64,000 bases of DNA from Schlegelella_A sp038318385. GTDB lineage: Bacteria > Pseudomonadota > Gammaproteobacteria > Burkholderiales > Burkholderiaceae_C. The notes under the pieces are model-generated. The model was not told where the DNA came from. It was given only the letters and a program-made list of their open reading frames with translations, and ran no database searches. Location: contig JBBQCD010000013.1 of NCBI GenBank assembly GCA_038318385.1, positions 1 to 64,000 on the forward strand, in the 5' to 3' direction. A program made the position numbers and the translations under genes. Numbering within the stretch: the stretch's first letter is position 1; each line of letters opens with the position of its first letter. Positions 32,491 through 43,411 of this stretch are shown here, piece after piece.

Positions 32491-34026
32491 ATGCCGACCT
32501 CGCTGCCGTCTTCCACGCGCCGTCTCTGGGTCCTCGCCGCCGCCCTCGCTTTGGCAGGTTGCGCGAGCGGCCCGCTGTCGCAAGCCTCAGGGGGCGAAGC
32601 CGCGGTGCAGCGCGTCAAGACCGTCGTCGTGATCTTTGCCGAGAACCACAGCTTCGACAACCTCTACGGCCTCTATCCCGGCGCCGACGGCATCGCCGAC
32701 GCCACGGCCGAGCAGACCACCCAGCTCGACCACGACGGCAAGCCGCTGAAGGAGCTGATCGTCTTCGGCGCCGACGGCAAGCCCGATGCGCGCTTTCCGC
32801 GCATGCCGAACAAGCCGTTTCGCATCGACGCGCCGCCGATGAACCGCATGATCGACCAGATCGTGCCGAGCCCGATCCACGTCTTCTTCCACAACCAGGA
32901 GCAGATCAACGGCGGCAAGAACAACATGTTCGCGGCCATGTCGCAGGTCGGCGGCTGGACCATGGGCTACTACGACGGCTCGCAGTTCAAGCTCTGGCAA
33001 TGGGCGCGCGAATACACGCTCGCCGACCGCTTCTTCATGGGGGCCTTCGGCGGTTCCTACCTCAACCACCAGTACCTGATCTGCGCCTGCGGGCCCCAGC
33101 ATCCGAATGCCCCGGAATCGATGCGCGCCCGGCTGGATGCCAATGGCAAGCTGACGAAGCGCCCCGATTCGCCGTCGGCCAACGAAGGCGCGGTGAAGGT
33201 GTTCAGCAGCGGCGGCGGCCAGGTCGCGCCCGACGGCCTGTCGGTCAACACCACGCAGCCGCCGTACCAGCCCAGCGGCGTCCCCCCGGCCGATGGCGGT
33301 GCTCTGGCGCTGGCCAATCCGAAGGGCGCCACCGGCTTCGGCGAACCGTTGCCGCCGCAGACGGCGAAGACGATCGGCGACACCCTCTCGGCCAAGGGCG
33401 TCGACTGGGCGTGGTATGCCGGCGGCTGGGATCAGGCGAGTGCCGACGGCCAGCAGCCGCCCGCCGTCAAGCGCAAGATCATCTACACGCGCGACGAGGC
33501 GAGCCCGATGTTCCAGCCGCATCACCAGCCGTTCAACTACCAGGTGCGGTTCGCCCCGGGCAGCGCCGATCGCGCCGCGCACCTGAAGGACGGCGACGAA
33601 CTGCTGCAGGACATCGCCTTCGGGCGTCTGCCTGCCGTGACCTTCTACAAGCCCGCCGGGCGCTACACGCAGCATCCTTCCTACACCGACGTCAAGAGCG
33701 GCGACGAACACATGGCCGACCTGCTGGCGCGACTGCGCGCGAGCCCGCAATGGGAAGACATGCTGATCGTCCTCACCTACGACGAGAACGGCGGCTACTG
33801 GGACCACGTTGCGCCGCCGTCGGGTCCCGGCTGGGGCGACCGCCTCGGCCCCGGCACGCGGATCCCGACGCTGATCGTCGGCCCCGGGGTGAAGCGCGGC
33901 CATGTCGACCACACGACCTACGACACCGGCTCGATCCTCAAGTTCATCACCCGGCGCTTCGGCCTGGAGCCGCTGCCGGGCGTGCGCGCGAATGCTGGCG
34001 ATCTGAGCAACGCGCTGGTGCGCTGA
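32491..34026 (+). CDS. Lipoprotein acid phosphatase / phospholipase C-family phosphoesterase (AcpA-like)
   Basis: A lipoprotein signal (LAAALALAGCAS, lipobox cysteine at residue 25) anchors this 511-residue enzyme to the envelope. The alkaline-phosphatase-fold motifs of the AcpA/PlcC family follow: VVVIFAENHSFDNLYG with metal ligands, HNQEQINGGKNNMF, FGGSYLNHQYLICAC, and LTYDENGGYWDHVAPP near the C-terminus. The final segment GSILKFITRRFGLEPLPGVR is also typical. It should hydrolyse phosphomonoesters or phospholipids in the periplasm. It is wedged between tgt and queA in the opposite direction. Confidence 0.88.
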   Translation: MPTSLPSSTRRLWVLAAALALAGCASGPLSQASGGEAAVQRVKTVVVIFAENHSFDNLYGLYPGADGIADATAEQTTQLDHDGKPLKELIVFGADGKPDARFPRMPNKPFRIDAPPMNRMIDQIVPSPIHVFFHNQEQINGGKNNMFAAMSQVGGWTMGYYDGSQFKLWQWAREYTLADRFFMGAFGGSYLNHQYLICACGPQHPNAPESMRARLDANGKLTKRPDSPSANEGAVKVFSSGGGQVAPDGLSVNTTQPPYQPSGVPPADGGALALANPKGATGFGEPLPPQTAKTIGDTLSAKGVDWAWYAGGWDQASADGQQPPAVKRKIIYTRDEASPMFQPHHQPFNYQVRFAPGSADRAAHLKDGDELLQDIAFGRLPAVTFYKPAGRYTQHPSYTDVKSGDEHMADLLARLRASPQWEDMLIVLTYDENGGYWDHVAPPSGPGWGDRLGPGTRIPTLIVGPGVKRGHVDHTTYDTGSILKFITRRFGLEPLPGVRANAGDLSNALVR

Positions 34027-34140
34027 GGCGCCGCGGCGTCACGGGGATTCCCCTGCGGGCGCCGCGGGCTCGCGGCGGGGTCGCCATCGGATCGCCGTCG
34101 GCTCCGGGGCCCGCCCCGCCGCTGCCCAACGAACGCGATG

Positions 34141-35214
34141 TCAGCTCGCCGCGCCGTCGCTGCTGCGCGCGAGCAGCATCGCATCGCCGTAGCTGAAGAA
34201 GCGATAACGCTCGCGAATCGCGTGCGCATAGAGGCTGCGGATGCGCTCGAAACCGGCGAAAGCGCTGACCAGCATCAGCAGCGTGCTCTTGGGCAGGTGA
34301 AAGTTCGTCACCATCAGATCGACCGCCTTGAAGTCGTGGCCCGGTGTGATGAAGATGTCGGTCTCGCGGCTGCCGGCCTCGAGCACGTGTCCGGGCTCCG
34401 CCTCGCGAGCCGCCGATTCCAGCGCCCGCAGGGTCGTCGTGCCGACCGCGACGACGCGGCCGCCGGCAGCGCGTGTGTTCTCGATCGCCCCGACGGTGGC
34501 AGACGGCACGTCGAACCATTCGCTGTGCATCGCGTGCTCGGCGAGGTTCTCGACCCGCACCGGCTGGAACGTGCCGGCACCGACGTGCAGGGTCAGCGTC
34601 GCCAGGCCGACGCCTTTGGCACGCAGGCGTTCCAGCAGCGCGGCATCGAAATGGAGTGCCGCCGTCGGCGCGGCGACCGCGCCCGGACGGGCGGCGAACA
34701 CCGTCTGGTAGCGGCGCTCGTCCTCGGCGTCGTCGGCATGCGCGATGTACGGCGGCAGCGGGACGTGCCCGTGGCGCTCGAGGAGCGCGAACGGATCGTC
34801 CGGCAGCCGCAGGCGAAAGAGCGCACCGGCGGCACTGCCGGGCGCGCCGCCGCGGCCCAGCACCTCGGCGTCGAAGGCATCGGCGAAGCGGATCGACTGG
34901 CCGGCGCGCGGCGTCTTGCTGGCGCGCAGCTGGGCCAGGACCTCGTGCCCGGGGAAGACGCGCTCGACGAGTGCCTCGACTGCGCCGCCGCTCGGCTTGA
35001 CACCATGCAGCCGCGCCTTGACGACGCGGGTGTCGTTGACGACGAGCAGATCGCCCGCCCGCAGCAGCCCCGGCAGTTCGCCGAAGACGCGGTCCACCGG
35101 CGCCGCGCCCGTGGCGTCGAGCAGCCGCGACGCGCTGCGCTCGGCAGCGGGATGCTGCGCGATCAGTTCGGGAGGGAGCGCGAAGTCGAAGTCGCGCAGC
35201 GTGTAGGTCGGCAT
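34141..35214 (-). CDS. queA: S-adenosylmethionine:tRNA ribosyltransferase-isomerase QueA
   Basis: QueA adds the cyclopentene ring to preQ1-tRNA using S-adenosylmethionine. The 357-residue protein begins MPTYTLRDFDFALPPELIAQHP. Further conserved stretches are LLVVNDTRVVKARLHG, PTAALHFDAALLERL, TLHVGAGTFQPVR, and the C-terminal TNFHLPKSTLLMLVSAFAG. Its start lies only 45 bp from recG on the other strand, so both promoters share that short gap. The 113-bp space to the AcpA-like gene shows a GGGGATTCCCC palindrome but no clear terminator. Confidence 0.96.
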   Translation of the reverse strand: MPTYTLRDFDFALPPELIAQHPAAERSASRLLDATGAAPVDRVFGELPGLLRAGDLLVVNDTRVVKARLHGVKPSGGAVEALVERVFPGHEVLAQLRASKTPRAGQSIRFADAFDAEVLGRGGAPGSAAGALFRLRLPDDPFALLERHGHVPLPPYIAHADDAEDERRYQTVFAARPGAVAAPTAALHFDAALLERLRAKGVGLATLTLHVGAGTFQPVRVENLAEHAMHSEWFDVPSATVGAIENTRAAGGRVVAVGTTTLRALESAAREAEPGHVLEAGSRETDIFITPGHDFKAVDLMVTNFHLPKSTLLMLVSAFAGFERIRSLYAHAIRERYRFFSYGDAMLLARSSDGAAS

Positions 35215-35259
35215 CGTCGTGGCGTGGGTCGGCCCACCGGCAAGGCAGAATTCTCCCCC

Positions 35260-37350
35260 ATGGTCACTTTGGCGGAGCCCGGCCGCGCCGTCGCGGCGAA
35301 GGACGCTGGCGCGGCGGCGAAGGCTGCCGTCAAATCGGCGCCGCAGAAGGCCCTCGACAAGCTCGGCCTCGTCCGCGACATCGACCTCGCGCTGCACCTG
35401 CCGCTGCGCTACGAGGATGAGACCCGGATCACGCCGATTGCCGAACTGCGCGACGGTGTCTCTGCCCAGGTCGAAGGCGTCGTCACCGACAGCCGGGTGC
35501 AGTTCCGGCCGCGGCGTCAGCTCGTCGTCAAGCTCCACGACGGCAGCGACGACCTGGTGCTGCGCTTCCTGCACTTCTATCCCTCGCACCAGAAGACCTT
35601 CGCCGCGGGCGCGCGGGTGCGCGTGCGCGGCGAGGCTCGCGGCGGCTTCTTCGGTCTGGAGATGGTGCACCCGAGCTTCCGTTCGGTGGTTGCCGACGCC
35701 CCCCTGGCCAGCGCCCTGACGCCGGTCTACCCGACGAGCGCGCAGCTGCCGCAGGCCTATCTGCGCAAGGCCGTGGCGGCGGCGCTGGCGCGCGCCGACC
35801 TCGGCGAACTGCTGCCCCCGGCGGCGGTGCCGGCAGGCATGACGACGCTGCGAGAGGCGTTGCGCTTCCTGCACCATCCGCCGCCCGATGTCGGGATGGC
35901 GACGCTCGAGTCTCACGACCACCCGGCCTGGCAGCGGCTGAAGTTCGAGGAGCTGCTGGCGCAGCAGCTCTCGCAGCTGCAGGCCAAGCGCGAACGCGAC
36001 CGCCAGCGCGCGCCTTCGTTCGCACGCCGTGCGGACGGCCTGCGGCGTGCGCTGCTCGGCACACTGCCGTTCACGCTGACCGCCGCGCAATCCCGCGTCG
36101 AGGCGGAGATCGGAAGCGACCTCCAGCACGAGGTGCCGATGCACCGCCTGCTCCAAGGCGACGTCGGCTGCGGCAAGACCGTGGTCGCCGCGCTCGCCGC
36201 GGCCGCGGCCATCGATGCCGGCTGGCAGTGCGCGCTGATGGCGCCCACGGAGATCCTGGCCGAGCAGCATCTGCGCAAGCTGGTCGGCTGGCTCGCGCCG
36301 CTCGGCGTCGAGGTCGCCTGGCTCACCGGCAGCCGCAAGGGCAAGGGCCGGGCGCGCATGCTCGAGCGGATCGCCAGCGGTGAGGCCGCGCTCGTCGTCG
36401 GCACGCACGCGGTGATCCAGGAGCAGGTCGCGTTCGCCCGCCTCGGCCTGGCGGTCATCGACGAGCAGCACCGCTTCGGCGTGCAGCAGCGCCTGGCGCT
36501 GCGCGCCAAACTGGCGCAGCAGGCGCTGGAGCCGCACACCCTGATGATGAGCGCGACACCGATCCCGCGCACGCTGGCGATGACGCTCTTCGCCGACCTC
36601 GACATCAGCACCATCGACGAACTGCCTCCGGGACGCACGCCGATCGTCACCAAGCTGTTCTCGGACGCCCGCCGCGACGCCGTCGTCGGCCGGATCCGCG
36701 ACGAGGTCGAGGCCGGGCGGCAGGTCTACTGGGTCTGCCCGCTGATCGAGGAGTCGGAGACTCTCGACCTGCAGAACGCGACGGCGACGCACCGCGAGCT
36801 CTGTGACGCCTTGCCCGGCCGGATGGTCGGCCTGCTGCACGGGCGCATGCCGGCGGCCGAGAAGGCCGCGGTGATGCAGCTGTTCGGCGCCGGCGAGATC
36901 GCCGTGCTGGTGGCGACGACGGTGATCGAGGTCGGCGTCGACGTGTCCAACGCGTCGCTGATGGTGATCGAGCACGCCGAACGGTTCGGCCTGTCGCAAC
37001 TGCATCAGTTGCGCGGCCGCGTCGGCCGCGGCACGGTCGCCAGCGTCTGCGTGCTGCTCTATGCGGCACCCCTGTCGGATCCTGCCAAGGCGCGGCTGAA
37101 GGCGATGATCGAGACGACCGACGGCTTCGAGATCGCGCGCCGCGATCTCGAGATCCGCGGGCCGGGTGAATTCCTCGGTGCCCGCCAGTCGGGCTCTGCC
37201 CTGCTGCGCTTCGCCGACCTGGCCGAGGACACGGCGCTCGTCGAAGCGGCGCGCCATGCGGCGCTGCTGCTGCTCGATCGCCACCCCGCGGCGGCCGCCG
37301 CCCACCTGCAGCGCTGGCTCGGCGGCAAGGCCGAGTACCTCAAGGCCTGA
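35260..37350 (+). CDS. recG: ATP-dependent DNA helicase RecG
   Basis: RecG remodels stalled replication forks and Holliday junctions. The 696-residue protein has an N-terminal wedge/OB domain (LPLRYEDETRITPI...). The helicase core carries Walker A (LLQGDVGCGKTVV), motif Ia (MAPTEILAEQH), motif II (VIDEQHRFGVQQR; DEQH in place of DEAH is normal for RecG) and motif III (MSATPIPRTLAMTLF). Motif VI is QLRGRVGRGTVAS. The C-terminal RecG motif RDLEIRGPGEFLGARQSG completes it. recG-oxyR adjacency is common in Burkholderiales. Confidence 0.97.
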   Translation: MVTLAEPGRAVAAKDAGAAAKAAVKSAPQKALDKLGLVRDIDLALHLPLRYEDETRITPIAELRDGVSAQVEGVVTDSRVQFRPRRQLVVKLHDGSDDLVLRFLHFYPSHQKTFAAGARVRVRGEARGGFFGLEMVHPSFRSVVADAPLASALTPVYPTSAQLPQAYLRKAVAAALARADLGELLPPAAVPAGMTTLREALRFLHHPPPDVGMATLESHDHPAWQRLKFEELLAQQLSQLQAKRERDRQRAPSFARRADGLRRALLGTLPFTLTAAQSRVEAEIGSDLQHEVPMHRLLQGDVGCGKTVVAALAAAAAIDAGWQCALMAPTEILAEQHLRKLVGWLAPLGVEVAWLTGSRKGKGRARMLERIASGEAALVVGTHAVIQEQVAFARLGLAVIDEQHRFGVQQRLALRAKLAQQALEPHTLMMSATPIPRTLAMTLFADLDISTIDELPPGRTPIVTKLFSDARRDAVVGRIRDEVEAGRQVYWVCPLIEESETLDLQNATATHRELCDALPGRMVGLLHGRMPAAEKAAVMQLFGAGEIAVLVATTVIEVGVDVSNASLMVIEHAERFGLSQLHQLRGRVGRGTVASVCVLLYAAPLSDPAKARLKAMIETTDGFEIARRDLEIRGPGEFLGARQSGSALLRFADLAEDTALVEAARHAALLLLDRHPAAAAAHLQRWLGGKAEYLKA

Positions 37351-37434
37351 GCTTTTTCATTCGCGGTGGCGTGCCGCACGCGCGTGGCCGACGGGCACCG
37401 ACCCGACCCAGGAGCCTTGGCACAATCGCCCCGC

Positions 37435-38358
37435 ATGACGCTGACCGAACTCCGCTACATCGTCGCGGTCGCCCGGGAACGCCACTTCGGTCGCGCCGCC
37501 GAAGCCTGCTTCGTCTCGCAGCCGACCCTGAGCGTGTCGATCAAGAAGCTCGAGGAAGAGCTCGACGTGCGGATCTTCGAGCGCGGCGCCAACGAGGTGA
37601 GCGTCACGCCGATCGGCGAGGAGATCGTGCGCCAGGCGCAGTCGGTGATCGAGCAGGCAGGGGCCATCCGCGAGATCGCCAAGCGTCGCAAGGATCCGCT
37701 CAACGGGCCCCTGCGGCTCGGCGTGATCTACACCATCGGCCCCTACCTGCTGCCCGACCTGGTGCGCCAGGTGATCGAGCGTGTGCCGCAGATGCCGCTG
37801 ATGCTGCAGGAGAACTTCACCGCCAAGCTGCTCGACATGCTCCGCACCGGAGAGCTCGACGCCGCGATCATGGCCGAGCCGTTTCCCGACACCGGCCTGG
37901 CGACGGCGCCGCTCTACGACGAGCCGTTCATGGTGGCGCTACCGGCCACGCATCCGCTGGCCCGGCGCAAGTCAATCAGTGCCGAGGAGTTGAAGGCCGA
38001 GAAGATGCTGCTGCTCGGCACCGGACACTGCTTTCGCGACCACGTGCTCTAGGTCTGCCCGGAGTACGCGCGTTTCTCGAGCGACGCCGAGGGCATGCGC
38101 AAGACCTTCGAGGGCTCGTCGCTCGAAACGATCAAGTACATGGTGGCCTCGGGCATGGGCCTGACGGTGGTGCCGCAGCTCTCGGTACCGGCCGAGCCGC
38201 AGACGCACGTCGCCTACGTGCCGTTCACGAAGCCGGCGCCGACGCGTCGCGTCGTCCTTGCCTGGCGCCGCAGCTTCACCCGCTACGAGGCGATCGCGGC
38301 CTTGCGCAACGCGATCTACGCCTGCCCGCTGAAAGGCGTGAAGCGCCTGACCGAGTAG
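37435..38358 (+). pseudogene. oxyR: oxyR, LysR-type peroxide regulator, interrupted by an amber codon
   Basis: OxyR senses H2O2 through a Cys199-Cys208 disulphide and activates catalase, ahp and dps genes. The reading frame gives a complete, well-conserved OxyR of about 307 residues, except that codon 206 is TAG. The N-terminal helix-turn-helix (HFGRAAEACFVSQPTLSVSI) and Cys199 (GTGHCFRDHVL) precede the stop. Cys208 and the rest of the regulatory domain (FEGSSLETIKYMVASGMG...) follow in the same frame with no shift. In relatives a glutamate stands here, so a single GAG-to-TAG change explains it. A 205-residue product would keep DNA binding but lose the redox switch. It could be a true pseudogene, a sequencing error or a recoded codon. 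Confidence 0.85.
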
Positions 38359-38481
38359 GCCCGACACCAGTCCTTCGGCGCCGGCACGGACAGCGCGCTA
38401 TCGTTCGCTTAGCCAAGTTCAACTGGCCGACCCTGCGCCCTTGCCTTAGCCTTGGCCGGTCGCCACAGCAAAGGAAGCACC

Positions 38482-38991
38482 ATGGCCAAGCAGAAGTCAT
38501 CCTCGGCATCGAGCGCTCCCCCCATCAACATCGGCATCAGCGCGGCCGATCGAGCGGCGATCGTCGGTGGCCTGTCGAAGGTCCTGGCCGACACCTACAC
38601 GCTCTACCTGACGACCCACAATTTTCACTGGAACGTCACCGGTCCGATGTTCAGCACGTTGCATCAGATGTTCATGGTGCAGTACACCGAACTCTGGAAC
38701 GCGGTCGACCCCGTGGCCGAGCGCATCCGCTCTCTCGGCCATCCCGCGCCGGGCTCGTATGCCCAGTTCGGCAAGCTCAGTTCCATCAAGGACGTGCCGT
38801 CGACGCCACCGAAGGCGCTCGAGATGGTGGCCATCCTCGTCGAGGGCCATGAAGCCGTGGCGCGAACCGCGCGGGCCGTCTTCCCGCTCGCCGACAAGGC
38901 CGGCGACGAGCCGACCGCCGATCTGCTGACGCAGCGCCTGACGGTCCACGAGCAGACCGCCTGGATGCTGCGCAGCCTGCTGCAGGAGTAG
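38482..38991 (+). CDS. dps: Dps, DNA-binding ferritin-like protein
   Basis: Dps forms a dodecamer that binds DNA, oxidises Fe(II) with H2O2 and stores iron. The 169-residue protein has a lysine-containing N-terminal tail (MAKQKSSSASSAPP). The ferroxidase signature is intact: TTHNFHWNVTGPMFSTLH, then AVDPVAERIRSLG with the Asp and Glu ligands. The ATG of MAKQ is preceded by AAAGGAAG, a good ribosome site; an earlier start adds ten residues. In many bacteria OxyR activates dps. Here it lies 123 bp after the interrupted oxyR. Confidence 0.95.
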   Translation: MAKQKSSSASSAPPINIGISAADRAAIVGGLSKVLADTYTLYLTTHNFHWNVTGPMFSTLHQMFMVQYTELWNAVDPVAERIRSLGHPAPGSYAQFGKLSSIKDVPSTPPKALEMVAILVEGHEAVARTARAVFPLADKAGDEPTADLLTQRLTVHEQTAWMLRSLLQE

Positions 38992-39152
38992 CTGCGGTCC
39001 GGGCGCGAGGCGGTCGTCCGAAGCGGATACCGCGCGCCGGCGACACATGCTTGCGCCACCGCTTGAGCGGTTGACCCCATCGAGGCTAGCGGCCGGCGGC
39101 CGCCGATAATCGCCGGTTTCCCTCCGGCGGTCTGCAGTGCAGGCTGCGCACC

Positions 39153-40850
<1,698 letters not shown>

Positions 40851-40880
40851 CGCGATGGGGCCGTGGCTGCGCCCGTTGCG

Positions 40881-41696
40881 TCAGAGTCCCAGCCAGGTCC
40901 CGATCTTCAGCATCGCGGCCTGGTCGTAGCGCTCGAACCCGGAGTACTTCGTCGGAGCGAGCTTCTTGCGGCCGTCCTCGGTGGCGTCCAGAGTCGCGAG
41001 GTATTCGCGCACGCTCTCGACCTGCTCGGCGCTCAGGTTCGAGCTGGCGATGATGTGCTTGATCGGCACCGGTCGCGACTTGGCGAGCACCTTGCCGCCC
41101 TTGCCGGTCCATTCCTTGATGACGCTGTTCGCGGCCGTGGCGCCGGACTGCGTCAGCCGGTTCTCGACGAAGAACGGCACGGCGTCCTGGTAGCGCGTGT
41201 AGACCATTGACACCTGGGTGGTGTCGAGCCCGGCATCGCGCAGGGTCGCGCGCACCATCACCGACGTGATCGAGTCTTCGTCCGGCGCGCCGAGCTTCGT
41301 CCCCTTGAGGTCGGCGAGGGTCTTCAGCGCCGTGTCCGGGCGGACCAGGAACTGGGCGGTGTAGGTCTGGTAGCCCTTGGTCACGGCCACGAGCTGGTAG
41401 CCGGAGCGCTTGATGGCCTGGATCGACAGGTGAGCCGGATGGACCATCGCAAGGTCGTAGGCCTTCTCGGCCAGGCCCTTGCGCAAGGACGGGTAGTCGG
41501 CGATCGGCTCGACCGTGACCGGTTGCTTCAGGATCTTGGCCAGGTCGGCGGCAATCAGCGCATAGCGGCCACGCACCTCCTCGAAGGGCACGCGGTAGGT
41601 CACGCCTTCGTTGACCGCGAAGACCAGCGCATGGGCCGCGGGGGCGAATGCGACCAGCAGTGCGGCGCAGGCCGCACGCCATCCAGAACTACGCAT
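40881..41696 (-). CDS. PhnD-like periplasmic phosphate/phosphonate-binding protein
   Basis: A signal peptide (MRSSGWRAACAALLVAFAPAAHA) precedes a PhnD/SsuA-like binding fold. Recognisable stretches are LAKILKQPVTVEPIADYPSL, AYDLAMVHPAHLSIQAI, and LADLKGTKLGAPDEDSITSVMVRATL. The 271-residue protein would bind an oxyanion or phosphonate for an ABC importer, or be a sensor subunit. No permease, ATPase or kinase gene is adjacent. The ATG is supported by a GAGGTGAG ribosome site six bases upstream; a GTG three codons earlier is less likely. Confidence 0.82.
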   Translation of the reverse strand: MRSSGWRAACAALLVAFAPAAHALVFAVNEGVTYRVPFEEVRGRYALIAADLAKILKQPVTVEPIADYPSLRKGLAEKAYDLAMVHPAHLSIQAIKRSGYQLVAVTKGYQTYTAQFLVRPDTALKTLADLKGTKLGAPDEDSITSVMVRATLRDAGLDTTQVSMVYTRYQDAVPFFVENRLTQSGATAANSVIKEWTGKGGKVLAKSRPVPIKHIIASSNLSAEQVESVREYLATLDATEDGRKKLAPTKYSGFERYDQAAMLKIGTWLGL

Positions 41697-41842
41697 GTTT
41701 CTCACCTCGCAGGGGTCGTGTCGGAGCGGCCGGGTCGAGCCGCGCGTTGGTGGGGGCGATCATTCCACCGCGCCGGGTCGGTGCCTAGGACATCGACCGT
41801 CGAGCGTGCTGGATGCAGTCGCGCAAACGTGACAATTGCCGC

Positions 41843-42709
41843 ATGACGGCTCTTGCCTTGGGCGCACGCCTGCGCCTGTACCTCGATCTGATCCGCTGGG
41901 ACCGTCCGGCGGGCACCTATCTGCTGCTGTGGCCGACCCTGTCGGCGCTGTGGATCGCGGCCGGCGGATTCCCGGGCTGGCATCTGGTGGCCGTCTTCAC
42001 GCTGGGAACGTTCCTGATGCGCAGCGCCGGCTGCGCCGTCAACGACGTCGCCGACCGGGAGTTCGACCGCCACGTCAAGCGCACCGCCCTGCGCCCGGTG
42101 ACCAGCGGTCGGATCGGCACGCGGGAAGCGCTGGCAGTCGGGACGGTTCTCGCCCTGGGGGCGTTCGCCCTGGTGCTGACGACCAATCGCGCGACGATCG
42201 CCTGGAGCTTCGCTGCCATCGCCGTCACCATCGCCTATCCGTACAGCAAGCGTGTCTTCGCGATGCCGCAGGCGGTCCTCGGCGTGGCGTTCAGCTTCGG
42301 CATCCCGATGGCCTTCGCGGCGGTGCTGGGCACTGTCCCGCCACTCGGCTGGGCGCTGCTCGTCGGCAACCTGTTCTGGGTGCTCGCCTACGACACCGAG
42401 TACGCGATGGTCGACCGCGACGACGATCTCAAGATCGGCATTCGCACCTCCGCCATCACGCTCGGCCGCTACGACGTGGCTGCGGTGATGACGTTCTACG
42501 GCCTCTTTCTCGCGACCTGGGGCGTGCTCGGTGTCAGGCTCGGCCTGCGTCCGGCGTACTTCGCCGGCCTGGGCGCTGCCGCGCTGATCGCGGCCTGGCA
42601 CTACACGCTGATCCGCGATCGTTCGCGTGACGGCTGCTTCCGCGCCTTCCGGCTCAACCACTGGGTCGGCTTTGCGGTGTTCGCAGGGGTCGTGGCGGCC
42701 GCGGCCTGA
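41843..42709 (+). CDS. ubiA: 4-hydroxybenzoate octaprenyltransferase
   Basis: UbiA attaches the polyprenyl tail to 4-hydroxybenzoate in ubiquinone synthesis at the inner membrane. The 288-residue protein has about eight helices and both aspartate-rich motifs. These are NDVADREFDRHVKRT (N-D-x2-D-x3-D) and DTEYAMVDRDDDLKIGIRTS (D-x3-D). LIRWDRPAGTYLLLWPTL is the family opening. It lies close to recG-oxyR-dps, as in many Burkholderiales. The ATG of MTALALGARL was chosen. Confidence 0.96.
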   Translation: MTALALGARLRLYLDLIRWDRPAGTYLLLWPTLSALWIAAGGFPGWHLVAVFTLGTFLMRSAGCAVNDVADREFDRHVKRTALRPVTSGRIGTREALAVGTVLALGAFALVLTTNRATIAWSFAAIAVTIAYPYSKRVFAMPQAVLGVAFSFGIPMAFAAVLGTVPPLGWALLVGNLFWVLAYDTEYAMVDRDDDLKIGIRTSAITLGRYDVAAVMTFYGLFLATWGVLGVRLGLRPAYFAGLGAAALIAAWHYTLIRDRSRDGCFRAFRLNHWVGFAVFAGVVAAAA

Positions 42710-42724
42710 GCCGCGCCTTGCCCC

Positions 42725-42991
42725 TCAGAACCAGCCGAGCAGGAGCTTGCCCAGACCGAAAGTGAAGTAGCCGCAGATCGCAGCCAGCACCGCGGTCTCG
42801 ACGCGCCGCACGCGGCTCGGTGCATCCGCCTGCCAGACGTTCGGAAGCACGCGGGCGCGCTCGGTCTGCTTCGCCGGCGCCATGAAGCCCCGGACGATGG
42901 GCCCGACGTCGAGGTCGCCGGAGAGGGTTGCGCCCCCCGAGAACGGCACGAAGCCGCTGTGGGGCTGGACGAACAAGGATGTGCTGCGCAT
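42725..42991 (-). CDS. Small hypothetical protein with a C-terminal membrane helix
   Basis: This 88-residue reading frame starts MRSTSLFVQPHSGFVPFSG. It ends in a single hydrophobic helix (ETAVLAAICGYFTFGLGKLLLGWF). The composition is less arginine-rich than neighbouring spurious frames, which favours coding. It converges on ubiA with 15 bp between stops. An upstream in-frame start would add 22 residues. No family is recognised; a tail-anchored membrane protein is inferred. Confidence 0.5.
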   Translation of the reverse strand: MRSTSLFVQPHSGFVPFSGGATLSGDLDVGPIVRGFMAPAKQTERARVLPNVWQADAPSRVRRVETAVLAAICGYFTFGLGKLLLGWF

Positions 42992-43411
42992 GAGTCGAAC
43001 ATCTCCAGGAGACAGCTGATGGGGAAGGATGCGCCGCATCGTCGTCGCCGACCGCAACCAGTGATTGCCGTCGTCCTCGCAATGCTTGCAGGCCCGGATC
43101 GCGGGATTGCCTTCGTCGCCGGCCGCGCGCTCCCCGCTCGCTGCCGGTTCGCGGCGCCGGGAAGTCGGGCCGCTGCGGAGCTATCGGTGCCTGCGTCCGC
43201 GCCTTGAGGGCGCGGAGCGTGCACTGGGACACGGCGGCGGGCGAAGGCACAGCGCCGCCGTCGGATCGGTCACGAATGCGCCTCGTGTAGGCTTGCGCGC
43301 CCTAGCGAGCATCGCATCCGTAATCCCGACGAGGTCAGCATCGAGAAGAGATCGAGTTTCGCGCTGCGGGGGCTGGCGCGGGTCGTCGTCGCCGCCGTAC
43401 TGGGTGGCACC
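42992..43411. other. 420-bp region upstream of the EEP-family gene
   Basis: I see no separately supported gene here. The frame of the downstream EEP protein stays open back to about 43,274 but contains no ATG, GTG or TTG. The last 90 bp before the annotated GTG therefore may encode a real N-terminus whose start I cannot identify. No repeat or RNA gene was seen. Confidence 0.4.

Noticed and set aside
37351..37380. Possible terminator after recG (GGCC repeats and a TTTTT run)
   Set aside because: The T-tract is present, but the candidate stem is only 4 bp and GGCC is self-complementary, so it is not convincing.
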